DNA of 64,000 bases from Loripinus fragilis (lineage: Eukaryota > Mollusca > Bivalvia > Lucinida > Lucinidae), in assembly GCA_964019695.1 (NCBI GenBank), contig OZ026524.1, positions 22,031,656 to 22,095,655 on the forward strand. The letters run 5' to 3'. The translations under genes and the position numbers were made by a program. The notes under the pieces were generated by a model, which saw only the letters and a list, made by a program, of their open reading frames with translations, was not told the origin of the DNA and ran no database searches. Below are positions 41,644 through 53,420 of this stretch, one piece after another (the first letter of the stretch is position 1; each line of letters begins with the position of its first letter).

Positions 41644-43629
41644 TAGTGTTCCCCTAGCCAGTTTCAGCATGGCGCCACGCCATGCCCCTTTTCTTTAGCG
41701 CCATGCCCCTTTTCTAAAACTACATAAAATGGCCTACATTTTGGTAAAAAAAATCATGAGAATCTGACAAAAACTAAAGGAGTTACAGTTTTTTTCAGGT
41801 TGAAGCCTGAAGTAGCAAGGAATACAATAATAATATCTAAATACGCAACGAAAATCGTTGGTACGCAAAAAAGACAAGTAGCTTGCGTCCACGGAACGCA
41901 GGATCAAAAGCAGTCAACTTTCAACACATTTAAGCCAGCTCAATAGTGAAGAGAGTTAAAACCCTTGAATATTGGTCTCATTTACTTTGCAACGTTTCAA
42001 AATCACAAAGAGACTGTTATAAATAGTATTCAGTAGTGGTTTTCCGACATCCGTTGTTCATAGCAACAGCAGGGTTTCAGCTGGACTGAAATTTACTTCG
42101 GACATTTTGTCCAAGCAGCCCCAAATTTTTTAGGACATTTTTTCAACACTAATTTTTACCACCATAAACGGAAATTGCCATCTGCCCTTCTCAAATCAAA
42201 ACCAGGGTTAGTTTTGCTACCATTTCGGATGGTAAGTGAGGTCTGATTGATTGTCTGGCTTTTTATTTCATGAGATGAGTGCAGCTTGTCGATCGTTGTC
42301 GGTGGAAGTGGGTGGGGTACTGTTTTTTGCTGCTTTTTGCGGCCGCTGCAGGACTCGTTAGCCACGGAAAATGATTGTTCAGGTAATGATGGAGCGGGCA
42401 AACTGTCTTGGTGCATAAAAAAACTTCAGTTCCTGTTGTTTCTTGGTGGAAATTAAGTTTTTTTAGCCATTTTATCGGTAAATGCCAATGCAAACATGCT
42501 GTCCGCTTCGAGATAAAATCAAAGGAAGAAAACTAAGGATGCAATAGACCAATCAGGTGCGGCGTAACATAACACTATGACTGGTTCCCTTTAATGAATA
42601 AGTATTTGCGGGGTAAAATAAGGCGAACCAGTCAGAAACTTACATAAATTTAGCCAATCAGCGATCGTTTTTTAAAGCAAAAATACTATTGCATCACTGT
42701 GCATAACCGTACAGCGTGCGTTTCCGAAAATCATCTCGGACAAACTGTCCAAACTGGACAGCAAACTCTCGGACATCTGGAACTATTTTCGGACTATGTC
42801 CGATGGCCGACGCCAAACTGAATCCCTGAACAGTTGAAATCAGAATGAGGCTCAGCTATAAATAATGGTTTACGGTTTTTCCAAAATCAATTTGCTGGGT
42901 AAAAATGGCGTTTGCCTCGAGGAATCACACTAGAAACATTTGAATAACTTAATAAATGTATTCTGAAGCCAATACTATCACAATTCAACGTTTTATCCGT
43001 TACAAAATGCTTTCACGGACAGGTTCAGCGATTTTCTACAGGCACAAGTAAAATAATCTTGGTCTAGAGCGTCAAGTAAAGACTTTTTAAAAGCGAAAAA
43101 GTTTAATAGTCAAAGACTCCACTCCATCACTGCTAAGCCTGCTTCTTTCTTGCTTTTTTTTAATTGATCGTCAATCACTTAGTGTAAACTGAAAATGTTT
43201 GAGATTAAAGTTAATTGATAGTTTTAGCTAACTAGTCTACAGGTGTTTAATATTGCAAAAAAAAAAATAGGTTGGGAAACTCTCTGGGACTCAGTAAAAT
43301 TTACATGAAACTCATCTTTTGTTGATGCCCTGGGTCCCAGGGACGCAATAGAAATCAAGCCTAAATCTAACACTGAGTTTGCATTTATTAAAAGGACAGA
43401 TAACAGCTGCATCATGCTAAGGACATAAATTTTCACCTGGCAATATCATATTCAATTTCCACTTTGGGCTTAAAAATGCCCTCTATGTGTGTTGCTGCGC
43501 GCTAAAAGTGCCCTCTTAGCCCGTCACCGCACGTTAAAAAGTGCCCTCTTAGCCTGTTGTCACACGCTTAAAGTGCCCTTTTCCTGGAAACTTTACCATG
43601 CCCTTTTTTGGGGGCTGGGGGAAACACTA
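41644..43629. mobile_element. TIR element, TAGTGTTCCCC ends, TSD CGATA
   Basis: TAGTGTTCCCC-TAGCC (41644) mirrors GGCTGGGGGAAACACTA (43629). TSD CGATA lies at 41639-41643 and 43630-43634. GTGCCCTCTTAGCC-type motifs are repeated four times near the right end and CATGCCCCTTTTC twice near the left. It is non-coding and carries the nested 42070-42828. Confidence 0.82.
42070..42828. mobile_element. TIR element, CAGGGTTTCAG ends, TSD AACAG
   Basis: CAGGGTTTCAG (42070) mirrors CTGAATCCCTG (42828) with one mismatch. TSD AACAG lies at 42065-42069 and 42829-42833. TCGGACA / TGTCCGA motifs flank both ends inward. There is no transposase frame. Confidence 0.83.
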
Positions 43630-43634
43630 CGATA

Positions 43635-44587
43635 AAAATGGATTTTAGTAATAGTTGAAATTTTTCAAATCTGAAACCACAGGCTAAAAGTAGAATGAAT
43701 GACAAAGAAAATGGTGTTTAAATTATGAAAATCCATCACGAAACAAAAAAGCTACACTAGCTCAAACATTTTCCATTGGAATATTTTTTCTGTCAAAAAT
43801 CCATCAGCTGATAAACCGCAATTGTGTATTGTCCAATACACATTCCCGCGGCTTGGACGCTTTGCCGTATAGTTTACATGCACTCTCCTCGTGATAGTAT
43901 CGCTATAAATATCGTTTGCGCACAGATGCACACAACTCTATGTTACTAAATTTGAGTTTATTTTGTTGGGAAAGCCCTTGAGAAAAGTACCAGTACTTTT
44001 CAGTGGTCTATTAAATTTCCGGAGAATAACGATCTCAAAGTTGGCTAATCTTTAGGCAAGGCTCTGACCTTTTGAACTGCTGAAAATATCCGAATTTTTT
44101 GCATCTCATTTCTTTATTTATCATCTGTGATTGCTTGAAAAAAAATGCAATTGTTTCATTGGATGGTTTATAATGAATATTTAAATTAGTGTACCCTCGC
44201 AAGGTCAGCCGAAAATCAATGTTGGGAGTTTCGAAATGTCGGCCGATACGTAATATTGGAATTAATATTTCTTACATATTTGACTTTACCAAAGTCAACA
44301 AACACTTGAATTGACAACATTAATGTATTATTTATTTCAAAATAAAAGACTTTAGTAAAATAAAGCCATATTTAGCGGAGAATTGTGATTCAAAAATGAT
44401 TGATTGTGCACTGTGACAGACAGGAGAGCCGATCCGTTGATATCGCTAATATATATTTCATTAATATTTGGGCGCAAACTGTGCACCGGCGGCTAAACTT
44501 CCAATTTATAGCCCAGGACTTCCAAATTAAAGAGGGTGGAACTCAGGACTTCCTGATTCAAAATGGTAGTGGAAGCACCGAAACTGC
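43635..44587. other. Intergenic, no gene seen
   Basis: AT-rich, no recognisable motif, element boundary or frame above about 70 codons. Confidence 0.4.
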
Positions 44588-45142
44588 TAGTCCGAGTTTT
44601 CTCTGACGTTTTAGTGGCTTTTCTTTATTTTGATATTTGCCACTACCGTCAGAGCAACTTAGCTATCAAAAATCCAGAATTCTCCCAGCCAGTCGTGGCT
44701 GCGCATTTTCAATGACAAATAAGGTAATTGAATGAAAGATCGGTGGCATAAAAAGTTAAAATAGGGTCGAGTTATGATTTATCTCTAAAATAAAATGATA
44801 TTTTTCATTTAAATCTTACAAAGATGGAAATTATCCACACCTTTAGTAGCCTACCCTCTGTACACATATAGTTGGTGATAAGGCTATATTCATTACCCAT
44901 CATTTCCCATTAATCACTTAAAAGGCGAAACTTTTATTTTTCGGTTGTATGTTCATTAGTTTTATCATTTTAAGCAGTTAGCTAATGAATACATCATTCA
45001 TCTGTCAATATTTTGGGTAAAAATACCAAATTTTTGATAGGTGAAGAAAATTCTGGATTTTCGTAATAGGAGTTACTCTGATGTTAGTGGCAAATAACAA
45101 AATATGGAAAAGCCACTTAAACATCAGAGAAGGCTCGGATTA
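44588..45142. repeat. Large inverted repeat, ~100-bp arms
   Basis: The left arm from TAGTCCGAG (44588) through TTTAGTGGCTTTTC and TATTTGCCACTA to CCAGAATT (about 44681) is mirrored by a right arm. That arm runs from AATTCTGGATTTTCG (about 45049) through TAGTGGCAAATAAC and GAAAAGCCACTTAA to CTCGGATTA (45142). The arms are roughly 80 percent identical. The interior (44682-45048) is AT-rich. No target duplication is evident at these edges. Confidence 0.75.
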
Positions 45143-45777
45143 TGAGCGTGCGTGATGTGAATGGGGTCGTGCATGGGCTAAAAGAATATAAATATAAACA
45201 TTTTCAGACTTTGACAACACAAATAGGTGCCACTAGAAAGGAAAATGCAACCTCAAACTCATTTGTCATGCATACTAAATTAAATCATAAAAGTAAACAG
45301 TTTACGACAGAAGATTATAATTTTCTCACCCTCGTGGTTCATTTTGTTAAAGTCGAAAAACACGTGTGCTGCGCGCGCAGATAGATAATAGTCTACTATT
45401 GGTACAATTGGCGTGTGGATAATACTGAATGAAAAGTATACCGGAACCCAGGGAATACTGGACGGATTCCAGCATCTACATCTACATCTACATCGTTACA
45501 CTAAGCTGTCATACTTGACATTTCTTTAGTGGTGCGCAAGAGAGAAATTTAAAGAGAAAAATAATAGTTAAAGACAGAAGCATTAGATGAGGCTGTAAGA
45601 GGGCGTGAGAATGCACTAGTAAAAGAAAGAAGTATAGAAAAAGTTGTTCCCAGCCAGTTTTCGCCCATCAGAGTGAGACCAATCCGCCTTCCCTGGGGGT
45701 ACCTGGGTGCAAGACCCGACGACACAGCTCACACTCCTCATCTGGGTTTACATTCATGGCTGGGGGATGAGTCCCCA

Positions 45778-47634
45778 TTAGAAGGTTAGGTTAGACAGCT
45801 CCCTCTTGAAGGATACCAAGGAGGGAGCCTCAGCTGCTGCTGCTGGTAGTCTGTTCCAAAGTGGGATTGTCCGCGGAAAGAAGCTGTACTTAAAACAATC
45901 GGTCGATGTAGAGTACTGCTGATACTTGTACTTGTGGGCTGTTCTGGTCCTGGAACAAGTCTGTGTCAGGTAGTCTGTGGGTGGGATATCTATTAGTCCA
46001 TGCACAATTTTGTACAGAACAATCAGCTGCAGTTTACTTCTTCTTGTTTCATGTGACTCACAGCCGAGATGGTCAAGCATGTTGGTGACGCTGCTGGTGT
46101 TCCTGTATCGATTTGTGACAAAACGTGCAGATCTTCTCTGGACCATTTCAATCTGGTGTTTCTGGTCTCGTTGGTATGGACTCCAGATAGTAGAACAGTA
46201 GTCCAGATTGGACCGAACCATGGTAAAGTAAGCCTGAGCCTTGGTTTCTTCACTTGCTTGCCGTAGATTGCGACGTAGGAAACCTAACATGTTGTTGAAC
46301 TTTTTCGTAATCCGGCTTATATGATTCTTCCATGATAAATTGGACTGCAGATCCACTCCCAGATATTTAGAGGACTGTTCTTCTGCTAGGGATACACCTT
46401 TAAGATGGTACTGTAAGTTTCTGGCGATTCGTGCTCTGGAGATGCGCATGACACTACACTTCTGTGGGTGGAACTCCATTCCCCAGGTCTTCTCCCATGT
46501 GGCAAGCCTGTCCAGGTCTTCTTGCAGAAGGCGTTGATCGGTTTCAGATGTTATTTGTCGATAGAGTATACAATCATCGGCGAAGAGTCTAGTTCTGGAG
46601 TTAATGTTGTCTGGTAGGTCGTTAATAAAGATCAAGAAAAGAACTGGACCTAAAACTGACCCCTGAGGCACTCCACTGACAACGGGAACTTTCTCCGACG
46701 ACTGTCCCTCTACTAAAACCTGTTGAGTTCTAGAGTTTAGGAACGATGAGATCCACTGATATGTAGTGCCTCGAATACCACAGTGGTGAACCTTCTTTAG
46801 TAAGCGTTGATGGGGTACGCGCTCAAACGCTTTGCTAAAGTCCAAAATGATCATGTCGGTCTGGATTTTCTTGTCTAGAGATGCTGCTAGCTCGTGATAT
46901 AAGGTCAGGATCTGGGTCTCGCAGCTTCGCTTTGCTCTAAAACCATGCTGACAATCATTCAGGATGTTGTGTCTTTCCAGGTGCTTTACAGTCTTGGAGA
47001 TGATGACATGTTCTAGCAGTTTACAGCATAGTGATGTAAGTGATACCGGTCGATAATTGGCAGCATCATGGCGAGTACCCTTCTTAAAGATGGCTGTCAC
47101 ATTCGCATGTCGCCAGTCCTCGGGCACTCTTCCCTCTTGTAGTGACTTATTGAAGATCATGGCAAGGATCGGGGCTAGCTCAGAAGCGCAGTCTTTCAAG
47201 ATGCTTGCAGGTATGCAGTCAGGACCTGTAGCTTTCCTTGGGTTGGTCTTCTGAAGCAGCTTACGAATGCCGGTCTCATCTACCTCGATCTCTTCCATGT
47301 CGGGATACGGTGTGCCAGAAGGGCTAGGGACCTGGTTTGTGTCTTCCTGGGTGAAAGTAGCTTGATATTGGCGGTTCAAGATGTTGGCCTTGTCCTTTGG
47401 TGCATTGAAGAGACGACCCTTGTCCTTTAGTGGTGTGATTCCTGTGTTGTCTTTTCTAAGGGATTTGATGTAGGACCAGAACCGTTTCTGTTTTGAAGGT
47501 TTATCGTCCTGGTCTTCGTTGACTTCGATGATGTTATTTATATATGAAAAGTAAGCCTGTCTTTCTAGTTTTTGAACGTCCCCTTTGCATTGCCTGTACT
47601 TTCTAATGTCCTTTTCTTTTTTGGTTTTCTTCAT
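45778..47634 (-). pseudogene. LINE ORF, part 2: reverse transcriptase
   Basis: 618 codons in the same frame as the preceding endonuclease part. RT landmarks are RPVSLTSLCCKLLEH (about 195-209), LDFSKAFERVPH (264-275), GVPQGSVLGPVLF (321-333) and the catalytic FADD at 351-354. A Jockey/CR1-like C-terminal block ends with SFFPRTIPLWNRLP. The frame is fully open to its own stop at 45778, so only the upstream TGA breaks the element. Opposite-strand frames inside it are shadows. Confidence 0.92.
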
Positions 47635-47646
47635 TCTTTTATATAA

Positions 47647-49338
47647 TCAGGCCCTTTTCCTGATTGCTGTTCTGACTTTGCGGTCTATCCATGGCTTCTT
47701 CCTCCTTGTACCTTTTAGAGTCTTGGCTGGTATATGTGCATTCATCAGATCAGAGAGGCGGTTTTTAAACATGGTCCATAGTTTGTCCACTGGAGCTGAA
47801 AGCATAGTTGACATATCTCTGTGGAGTGTATGTAGTCCTGTCTTAATACTTTCGTAGTCAGCCTTATTGTAACAAAAGACCTTCCTTGGAGGTTGTGGTG
47901 TATTATGTGGGCGTAGACTCGCTTCAATGTAGACAGCTTCATGATCTGAGATGCCGGGTATTACTTCAACTGTGTTGACGAGAGAGCTGTTATTGCAGAA
48001 GAATAAATCAAGGGTGTTTTCGGTGGTGTCTGTAATTCTAGTTGGTTGGGATACTAGCTGTTGGAGGAATCTGTCAGCTGTGATGTTGATCAGCTGGTTG
48101 CACAGACCAGGCTTGGAAGCAGACCCTTTAACACTGCTGTCAGTCCAGTTGATGTCGGCTAGGTTGAAGTCTCCACTCAGCCAGATATGAGCATTTTCTG
48201 GTATCCTTGATAAACAGGTGTCCAGTTGAGCTAGGTAATCTGGGTTGTCAGAGTCTGGTGGTCGATAGAATGCACCAACATATAGGTTACTCACTCCAGT
48301 TACAGTAATCTGTACCCATGTCATTTTGCAGTCATAGTCAGTCCTGAGTTCCTCTGGTTCCATACTTTGAAGGTAGTTCCTGACAAGGATGAAAACTCCA
48401 CCCCCCTTACGTTTCTTTCTGTCCCTTCGATACACCTTGTAATCATCGGGGAAAATTTCAGTGCTCAGGTGTTGGTCGGACAGCCACGACTCTGTGCCAA
48501 TGACAATGTCCGCGTCTGTTGTTTCACACATGTTCAGTAGGGAGGCTTTCTTGCTGACAACGGACTGGCAATTTAGATTCAGTATTTTCAGTAAGATGTC
48601 GTCACGCTGGTTCTTACTAATGTGTATGGGTTGCTGAACATCTGTGTCATTTATGAAACTGGGATGGAGCAGATGGCCTTCTGGATCCGATTGTGATGCA
48701 GGATGAATCATTGATGCGCTGGGTGGACATGTTCTTGGAGATGAGCCTCTATTTGGAGATGATGTAGCCTGTGGGTTACTGAAACTGATATCAGGATCAA
48801 GTGACCTGTTACTAGCATCAGCTGAATTTGAGTCAAATTGGTTGGATGTTTCAAAGAGCGTCAAGTCAAAGAGGCAGGAAGAGAAGTTTGGGAGACCACA
48901 TTGGACACATTCCCAGGATATACTTCTCAGGGCAAAGTATATTTGATCAGGCATCCCCATACAGTCCTGATGGTACCAGATCTTACAAGAGTCACACTGT
49001 ACCCCTGGTGTTGTCCATTTCACAGCTTTCTGACATACTCCACATGGGAATTTAGGTTGCCTTGGTCCTGGATTGGGTTCCGGGGCGTAGGATTCTGCTA
49101 ATAGGAGCATACAGAGGTACAACTTCTCACGGCAAACTGGGCCCTTTTTCTTCGACATAGTACACTGCAGGGTCAGGGCAAAATGCAAGCTTGGTGTTAA
49201 TTTTACCGGGTTGAACTGTACAAGACATTCTGGGTTACCATTCAATACCTTCGAGTCATTTATACTGGTGTCTGGGTGTAATTTCTTGGAAATTAACACT
49301 GAAAGTAGTAGGAATAGGCTGCAAACTGTCTCAAACAT
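47647..49338 (-). pseudogene. LINE ORF, part 1: PHD finger and AP endonuclease
   Basis: 563 codons. A Cys-rich PHD-type finger lies at about residues 98-148 (PCGVC, CDSC, WYHQDC, WECVQC). The EEP endonuclease lies at about 248-470 with NLNCQS (Asn256), TESWL (Glu283), SGDFN (Asp390) and ISDH (464-466), so all catalytic landmarks are present. It ends at an in-frame TGA (47649-47647), and only four codons later, in the same frame, the next long frame begins. The protein would otherwise be one polypeptide of about 1186 residues, normal for an EN-RT ORF2. Endonuclease nicks target DNA for target-primed reverse transcription; the PHD finger is commonly found in LINE ORFs and may bind chromatin or nucleic acid. 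Confidence 0.88.
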
Positions 49339-49395
49339 GATCTACATTTTCGAAATTCGCAGCACTTCCCTTACCAAAAAAACAGGCCTCTGGTG

Positions 49396-51007
49396 AACAT
49401 TGCCGCTGAGCTGCAATAAAGCTGCCGCAAGCTTTCTGCAATGTTTGCTGCAAGGTTACGGCAAACTTTTACCATGCAAATGAGCTCCTTATTTGTTTAT
49501 GGCTATCCTCTGGCAAACTCACAGGAAAGTCATCGCTTTAATTATGGCTGCTGGCGATGCTTCGGCGATGACTTCTCATAATGAATATTCATGAGAAACT
49601 TTCCGCGAAGCAGCTGCGAACATCGCCAGAACATTACCACAGCTTCTGGCAATGCTACGGCACACTGATAGTGGCTAATGAATATTCATAGGTTTCAATA
49701 ATGTTGATATGATAGATTACCTCCCTTTAAGAGATAGATTAACTCCCTTGAAAATTACCTATGATCTCCCTTAAAGGGTATCTATTGTTGGTTAATGTAA
49801 TACATAATAATAGGTTAGTGCTCTTAAAATGAATATTTCAAGTGCTTACATGACCCTTAATTCTTCATGCTTCTGTTAATTTTATTTTTCAAAGTTTTCG
49901 AACATGAAATAGTTTGGATCCAGATCAAGGCCTATCTTTTGCATAGGTCCAGTAAATGAAAGTTTTTCATCCTAAAATTGCGATTATTTCCCAATCCATC
50001 AATTTAAACATGTGTTTTGGGTGCTCAAAAGAACCGTCTCAACAAGAACCGTCTCGTTGAGGCGGTTCTTTTGAGTACCCACAACTACTTTTGTTTTGGT
50101 TGAGAATTAGAAAATTATTTTTCAGTCACGCACTCTTATCTGGGGGCCTGCTTTTGTCATGCAATTTTGCTGGGCCTGATCCGGGTATAAACTGTATGCA
50201 AAAGTTACCAGTTGATGAAACTATTGTGGACATGCACTAATTTGCTGGGCCTGATCTGGTTTTAAACTGCATGTATGTAATACTTTCCAGTTGACGAAAC
50301 TATTGTGGACAAAGTGTTTAAACACTGAGTGAACGCTGTTTAATACTGTATATATTATATAGAAACATATCATTTGTGAAAAAGTTTCTTTTAATGGCTT
50401 GAATAGCTGTACCGGCAATGTCTTCTAGAACAGTTATGGCATCTACATTTTTAAGAGAGAGTATAAGTTCGTAGTCCTTCCACCAAGGATAGTGTATAAT
50501 TTTTATCTAGAAATTAATGACTAAAATAGTTTAAACCTACCTTGGATCTTTACATCTCTGAGTCCAAATTAACTATTTACAAAATAGCTATTTTCCAGTA
50601 AAACAAAGAAATGAGAATTCCTTTCACACTCAACTTTATTTTCTGACCATGTTATCTCTTTCACTCAGTTTCTATAAGTGACCAGTATTTAAGAGTTTTC
50701 GACAAGATCTTGTCTTCTAAATTAATTAACACCATATTGTAACTATGGAAACTGAGAATATAATTCTTTTGGCAAACCTGTGGTGCTTAATTGCATTTTG
50801 ATGCTTCTCTGGCGAACCTGTGGCAAAGTTACCAGCAGGCTGCAGGGAATTAGATAATTTCTGCAATGCTTTGGTGGGGATTGCAAGAACATTGCCACTA
50901 GCGGCGAAGTCCTGCGAACTTTTTTCAAGTTCTGCGGCGAAGGATTTCTTCGCAGTAACCTTGCGGCAACCTTACAGTAAGCATGCAGCAGGATTTTCTT
51001 TTAGTAA
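49396..51007. repeat. GCAA/TTGCCG-rich repeat plus foldback MITE
   Basis: Bases 49396-49690 and 50745-51000 share a style of repeated CTGCAA, TTGCCGC, CTGGCAA and GGCAAC words, suggesting one repeat split by later sequence. Bases 49975-50157 are a foldback MITE copy (GTGCTCAAAAGAACC ... GGTTCTTTTGAGTACCC, right end CTCTTATCTGGGGGCCTG). GGGCCTGATC fragments occur at 50163 and 50240. No gene is seen. Confidence 0.5.
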
Positions 51008-51008
51008 G

Positions 51009-53191
51009 AGTTTGAACAGTTAGCACTAAGTAAGGAGGATGTGAACTTTGATGCAGAATATCATAAGTTAAACAAGTATGAAGTTAGTATTATTACTGAA
51101 ATTGTTAAAGACAACAACATACCTAATGTAACAATGAATGGACTGGAAAAAGCTATTAAATCAATCAACAAAGGGAAAGCAGCTGACATCTATGGACTAA
51201 CCATTGAACATATATTTAATGCGGGGAAGGAAGCAGTGATATATCTTTTAGTCCTTATAAATCATATTTTCCATGCTGGAGACATACCTGAGCTGTTGAA
51301 GACCGGAGTACTAACCCCTGTGTTCAAGAGAAAAGGGAGTAAGAACCATTCAACAAACTACAGAGGGATCACAATCCTCCCAGTAATATGTAAGATTATC
51401 GAAGCCATACTGAAAGAGCAGATCAGTCCACACTGTGATAGAGCCCAAACCCCATATCAGCGTGGTTTCACTCGAAATGCTTCGCCCATGAATGCTGGAT
51501 TGATCGTAGAGGAATTCCTCAGAGAGAGTAAAGACAATAACCTGACAGCACATCTCATCCTGCTGGATGCAAAGTCAGCATTTGACGTTGTTGATCATGC
51601 TCATATGCTCAGACGACTCTTCCACATTGGCGTGCAAGATAAGCATTGGTTCCTGATCAGTAGCCTACACAAAGATGCATCAAGTGTAGTGAAGTGGTTT
51701 GGGGAGCAGTCAAATTCCTTCAAGATACATCAAGGGGTGCGTCAAGGTGGCATTGTCAGCACTGACCTCTACATAATCTACCAGAACCCGCTACTCAACA
51801 GGATACAACATTCTGGTCTGGGAGCAAGAGTAGGAAACGTCAAATGTAACATCAGTGGTTGTGCAGACGACCTAGCCGTCAATGTCAACTCTCGCAGAGA
51901 AGGACAAGTACTGGTCAACGCTTCAACTGATCATGCTAATATGGAACGGTACCTCTTACAAGTAGATAAAAGTGTGATGGTGACAGTCACGCCTAGGGAC
52001 AGTAATAATATAGTAAATACTACAGAACCCATAACAATGAATGGAAAGGAAATGAAAACAGTCGAATCGGCTATGCACCTCGGTATTCATCGCACAACAA
52101 CAATCTCCAAAAACAGTGAACTGAATGTAGAAGGAAATCTGAAAAAAGCCAGAAGAGTAGTATATAGTCTCATGTCTAGTGGTATGCATGGACATAATGG
52201 TCTGGACCCAGAAACAAATCTACATCTAGTGAAAACCTATATACTTCCTGTGTTGCTGTACGGGCTTGAGTTAGTGCTGCCCTGTAAGACATTGATAAAT
52301 AAACTGGAAACCTATCAAAAGAAAATGCTTAAACAAATTTTATCGCTTCCAACGAGCACAGCAGATGTAGCTGTTTATGTTATCTCTGGATTCCTACCAG
52401 TTGAAGGTCAAATTGACAAGAAAATACTGACATTACTTCACAATGTAGCTCGACAGGATAATACCTCAGTTGAAAAAGAAATAGCTATTAGGCAATTAAC
52501 TATAAAGAATGAAAAAAGCAGTAGCTGGTTCGTACATGCTAGAAAGATTTTCTTAAAATATGAACTTGGTGATATTCATGAACATTTAGTTAACCCTCCG
52601 GAAAAGAATCCATGGAAAGCAACTGTAAACAAAACCGTCAAAAAATACTGGCAGAATGACATTATTACCTCATCAGCCTTTTATTCTACAATGGAATTCC
52701 TGAATATGAAAAGTTACAAGCTTGGAACTATTCATCCGCTTTTAAAAATCAATATACACTCGGCATGCGACGTGATCCGGTTACCTTCAAAACTAAGACT
52801 GATGTGTGGAAGTTACGTACTTCAGACCACTAGAAGTAAATTCAAAAATACCCAAATTAACTCTAAATGTCTACTGTGTGGGAATGGTGAAGAAACAGTT
52901 GAACATTATATTCTGCTATGTGAAACGTTGGAGAAATTCAGAAACCCTATATTAACCAAAATCAGTGAAACTTACCTTAATTTAACTGGAAAGGAATACA
53001 GGATACTTGATACCCGTTCCAAGCTCCAAATTATCATTGACTGTTCAGTTTTGCTAAGTCAAGAAAGTATATTGATCAAAAGATTGAAGATACAGGACTT
53101 ATCAAGTCTGGAATTTCATGCCGGAAGGCTGACTCATGTGCTACATACAAACAGATACAGACTCCTTAATCACCCCGATCAAATAGAGTAA
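51009..53191 (+). CDS. Non-LTR reverse transcriptase with CADD active site, 5'-truncated
   Basis: The frame opens after a stop at 51005-51007 and runs uninterrupted for about 727 codons. The usual start is missing because the element is 5'-truncated: alignment with the decayed copy (57.5-60.1 kb) shows the connector LALSKE / LAIPKE at the very start. Numbering from 51041, the landmarks are YRGITILPVICKIIEAIL (108-125), LLDAKSAFDVVDH (174-186), QGVRQGGIVSTDLY (231-244) and the catalytic SGCADDLAVN (272-281, CADD). The C-terminal knuckle is CLLC...H...C (610-627, zf-RVT-like). The AFDVVDH and RQGG blocks are classical LINE RT. The Cys before ADD is unusual for the family, where Phe or Tyr is common. 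The open frame over 700 codons implies recent insertion. The clade is not assigned. Confidence 0.9.
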
Positions 53192-53420
53192 ACAGGTCCA
53201 GGGACAGCTGTGTATATATGTACCATGCCACTGTAAATATCGGAGCACCAAATTATCCAGAGTGTGAACTTTTTATCGCCCTCTACCTTTTAATAATGTT
53301 TTTAACAACGTTTTAATAATGAACTTTTAACTCAAGAAGAAATACGTTATTCGCACAATATATGTGCTGTTCTCCATCCATGGAGGTTCAGATAGAGGAA
53401 ACAGGAAACAGGAAACAGGT
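53192..53420 (+). repeat. LINE 3' region with (GGAAACA)n tail
   Basis: Non-coding 3' region of the RT element above. It ends in three and a half units of GGAAACA (about 53396-53419), the short tandem tail that marks the 3' end of CR1/L2-type insertions. Confidence 0.7.

Larger units (their letters stand above)
45472..49395 (-). mobile_element. Near-complete CR1/Jockey-like LINE with (GATGTA)n tail
   Basis: This minus-strand non-LTR retrotransposon encodes PHD finger, AP endonuclease and reverse transcriptase in one reading frame with a single stop. Its 3' end is a short tandem tail of GATGTA units at about 45475-45495, as in CR1/L2-like LINEs, instead of poly-A. The 5' boundary is placed roughly at 49395, where the GCAA-rich host repeat resumes. 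No target duplication was identified. Confidence 0.8.

Noticed and set aside
45977..47254. Several plus-strand frames of 60-80 codons
   Set aside because: Shadows of the minus-strand LINE RT frame.
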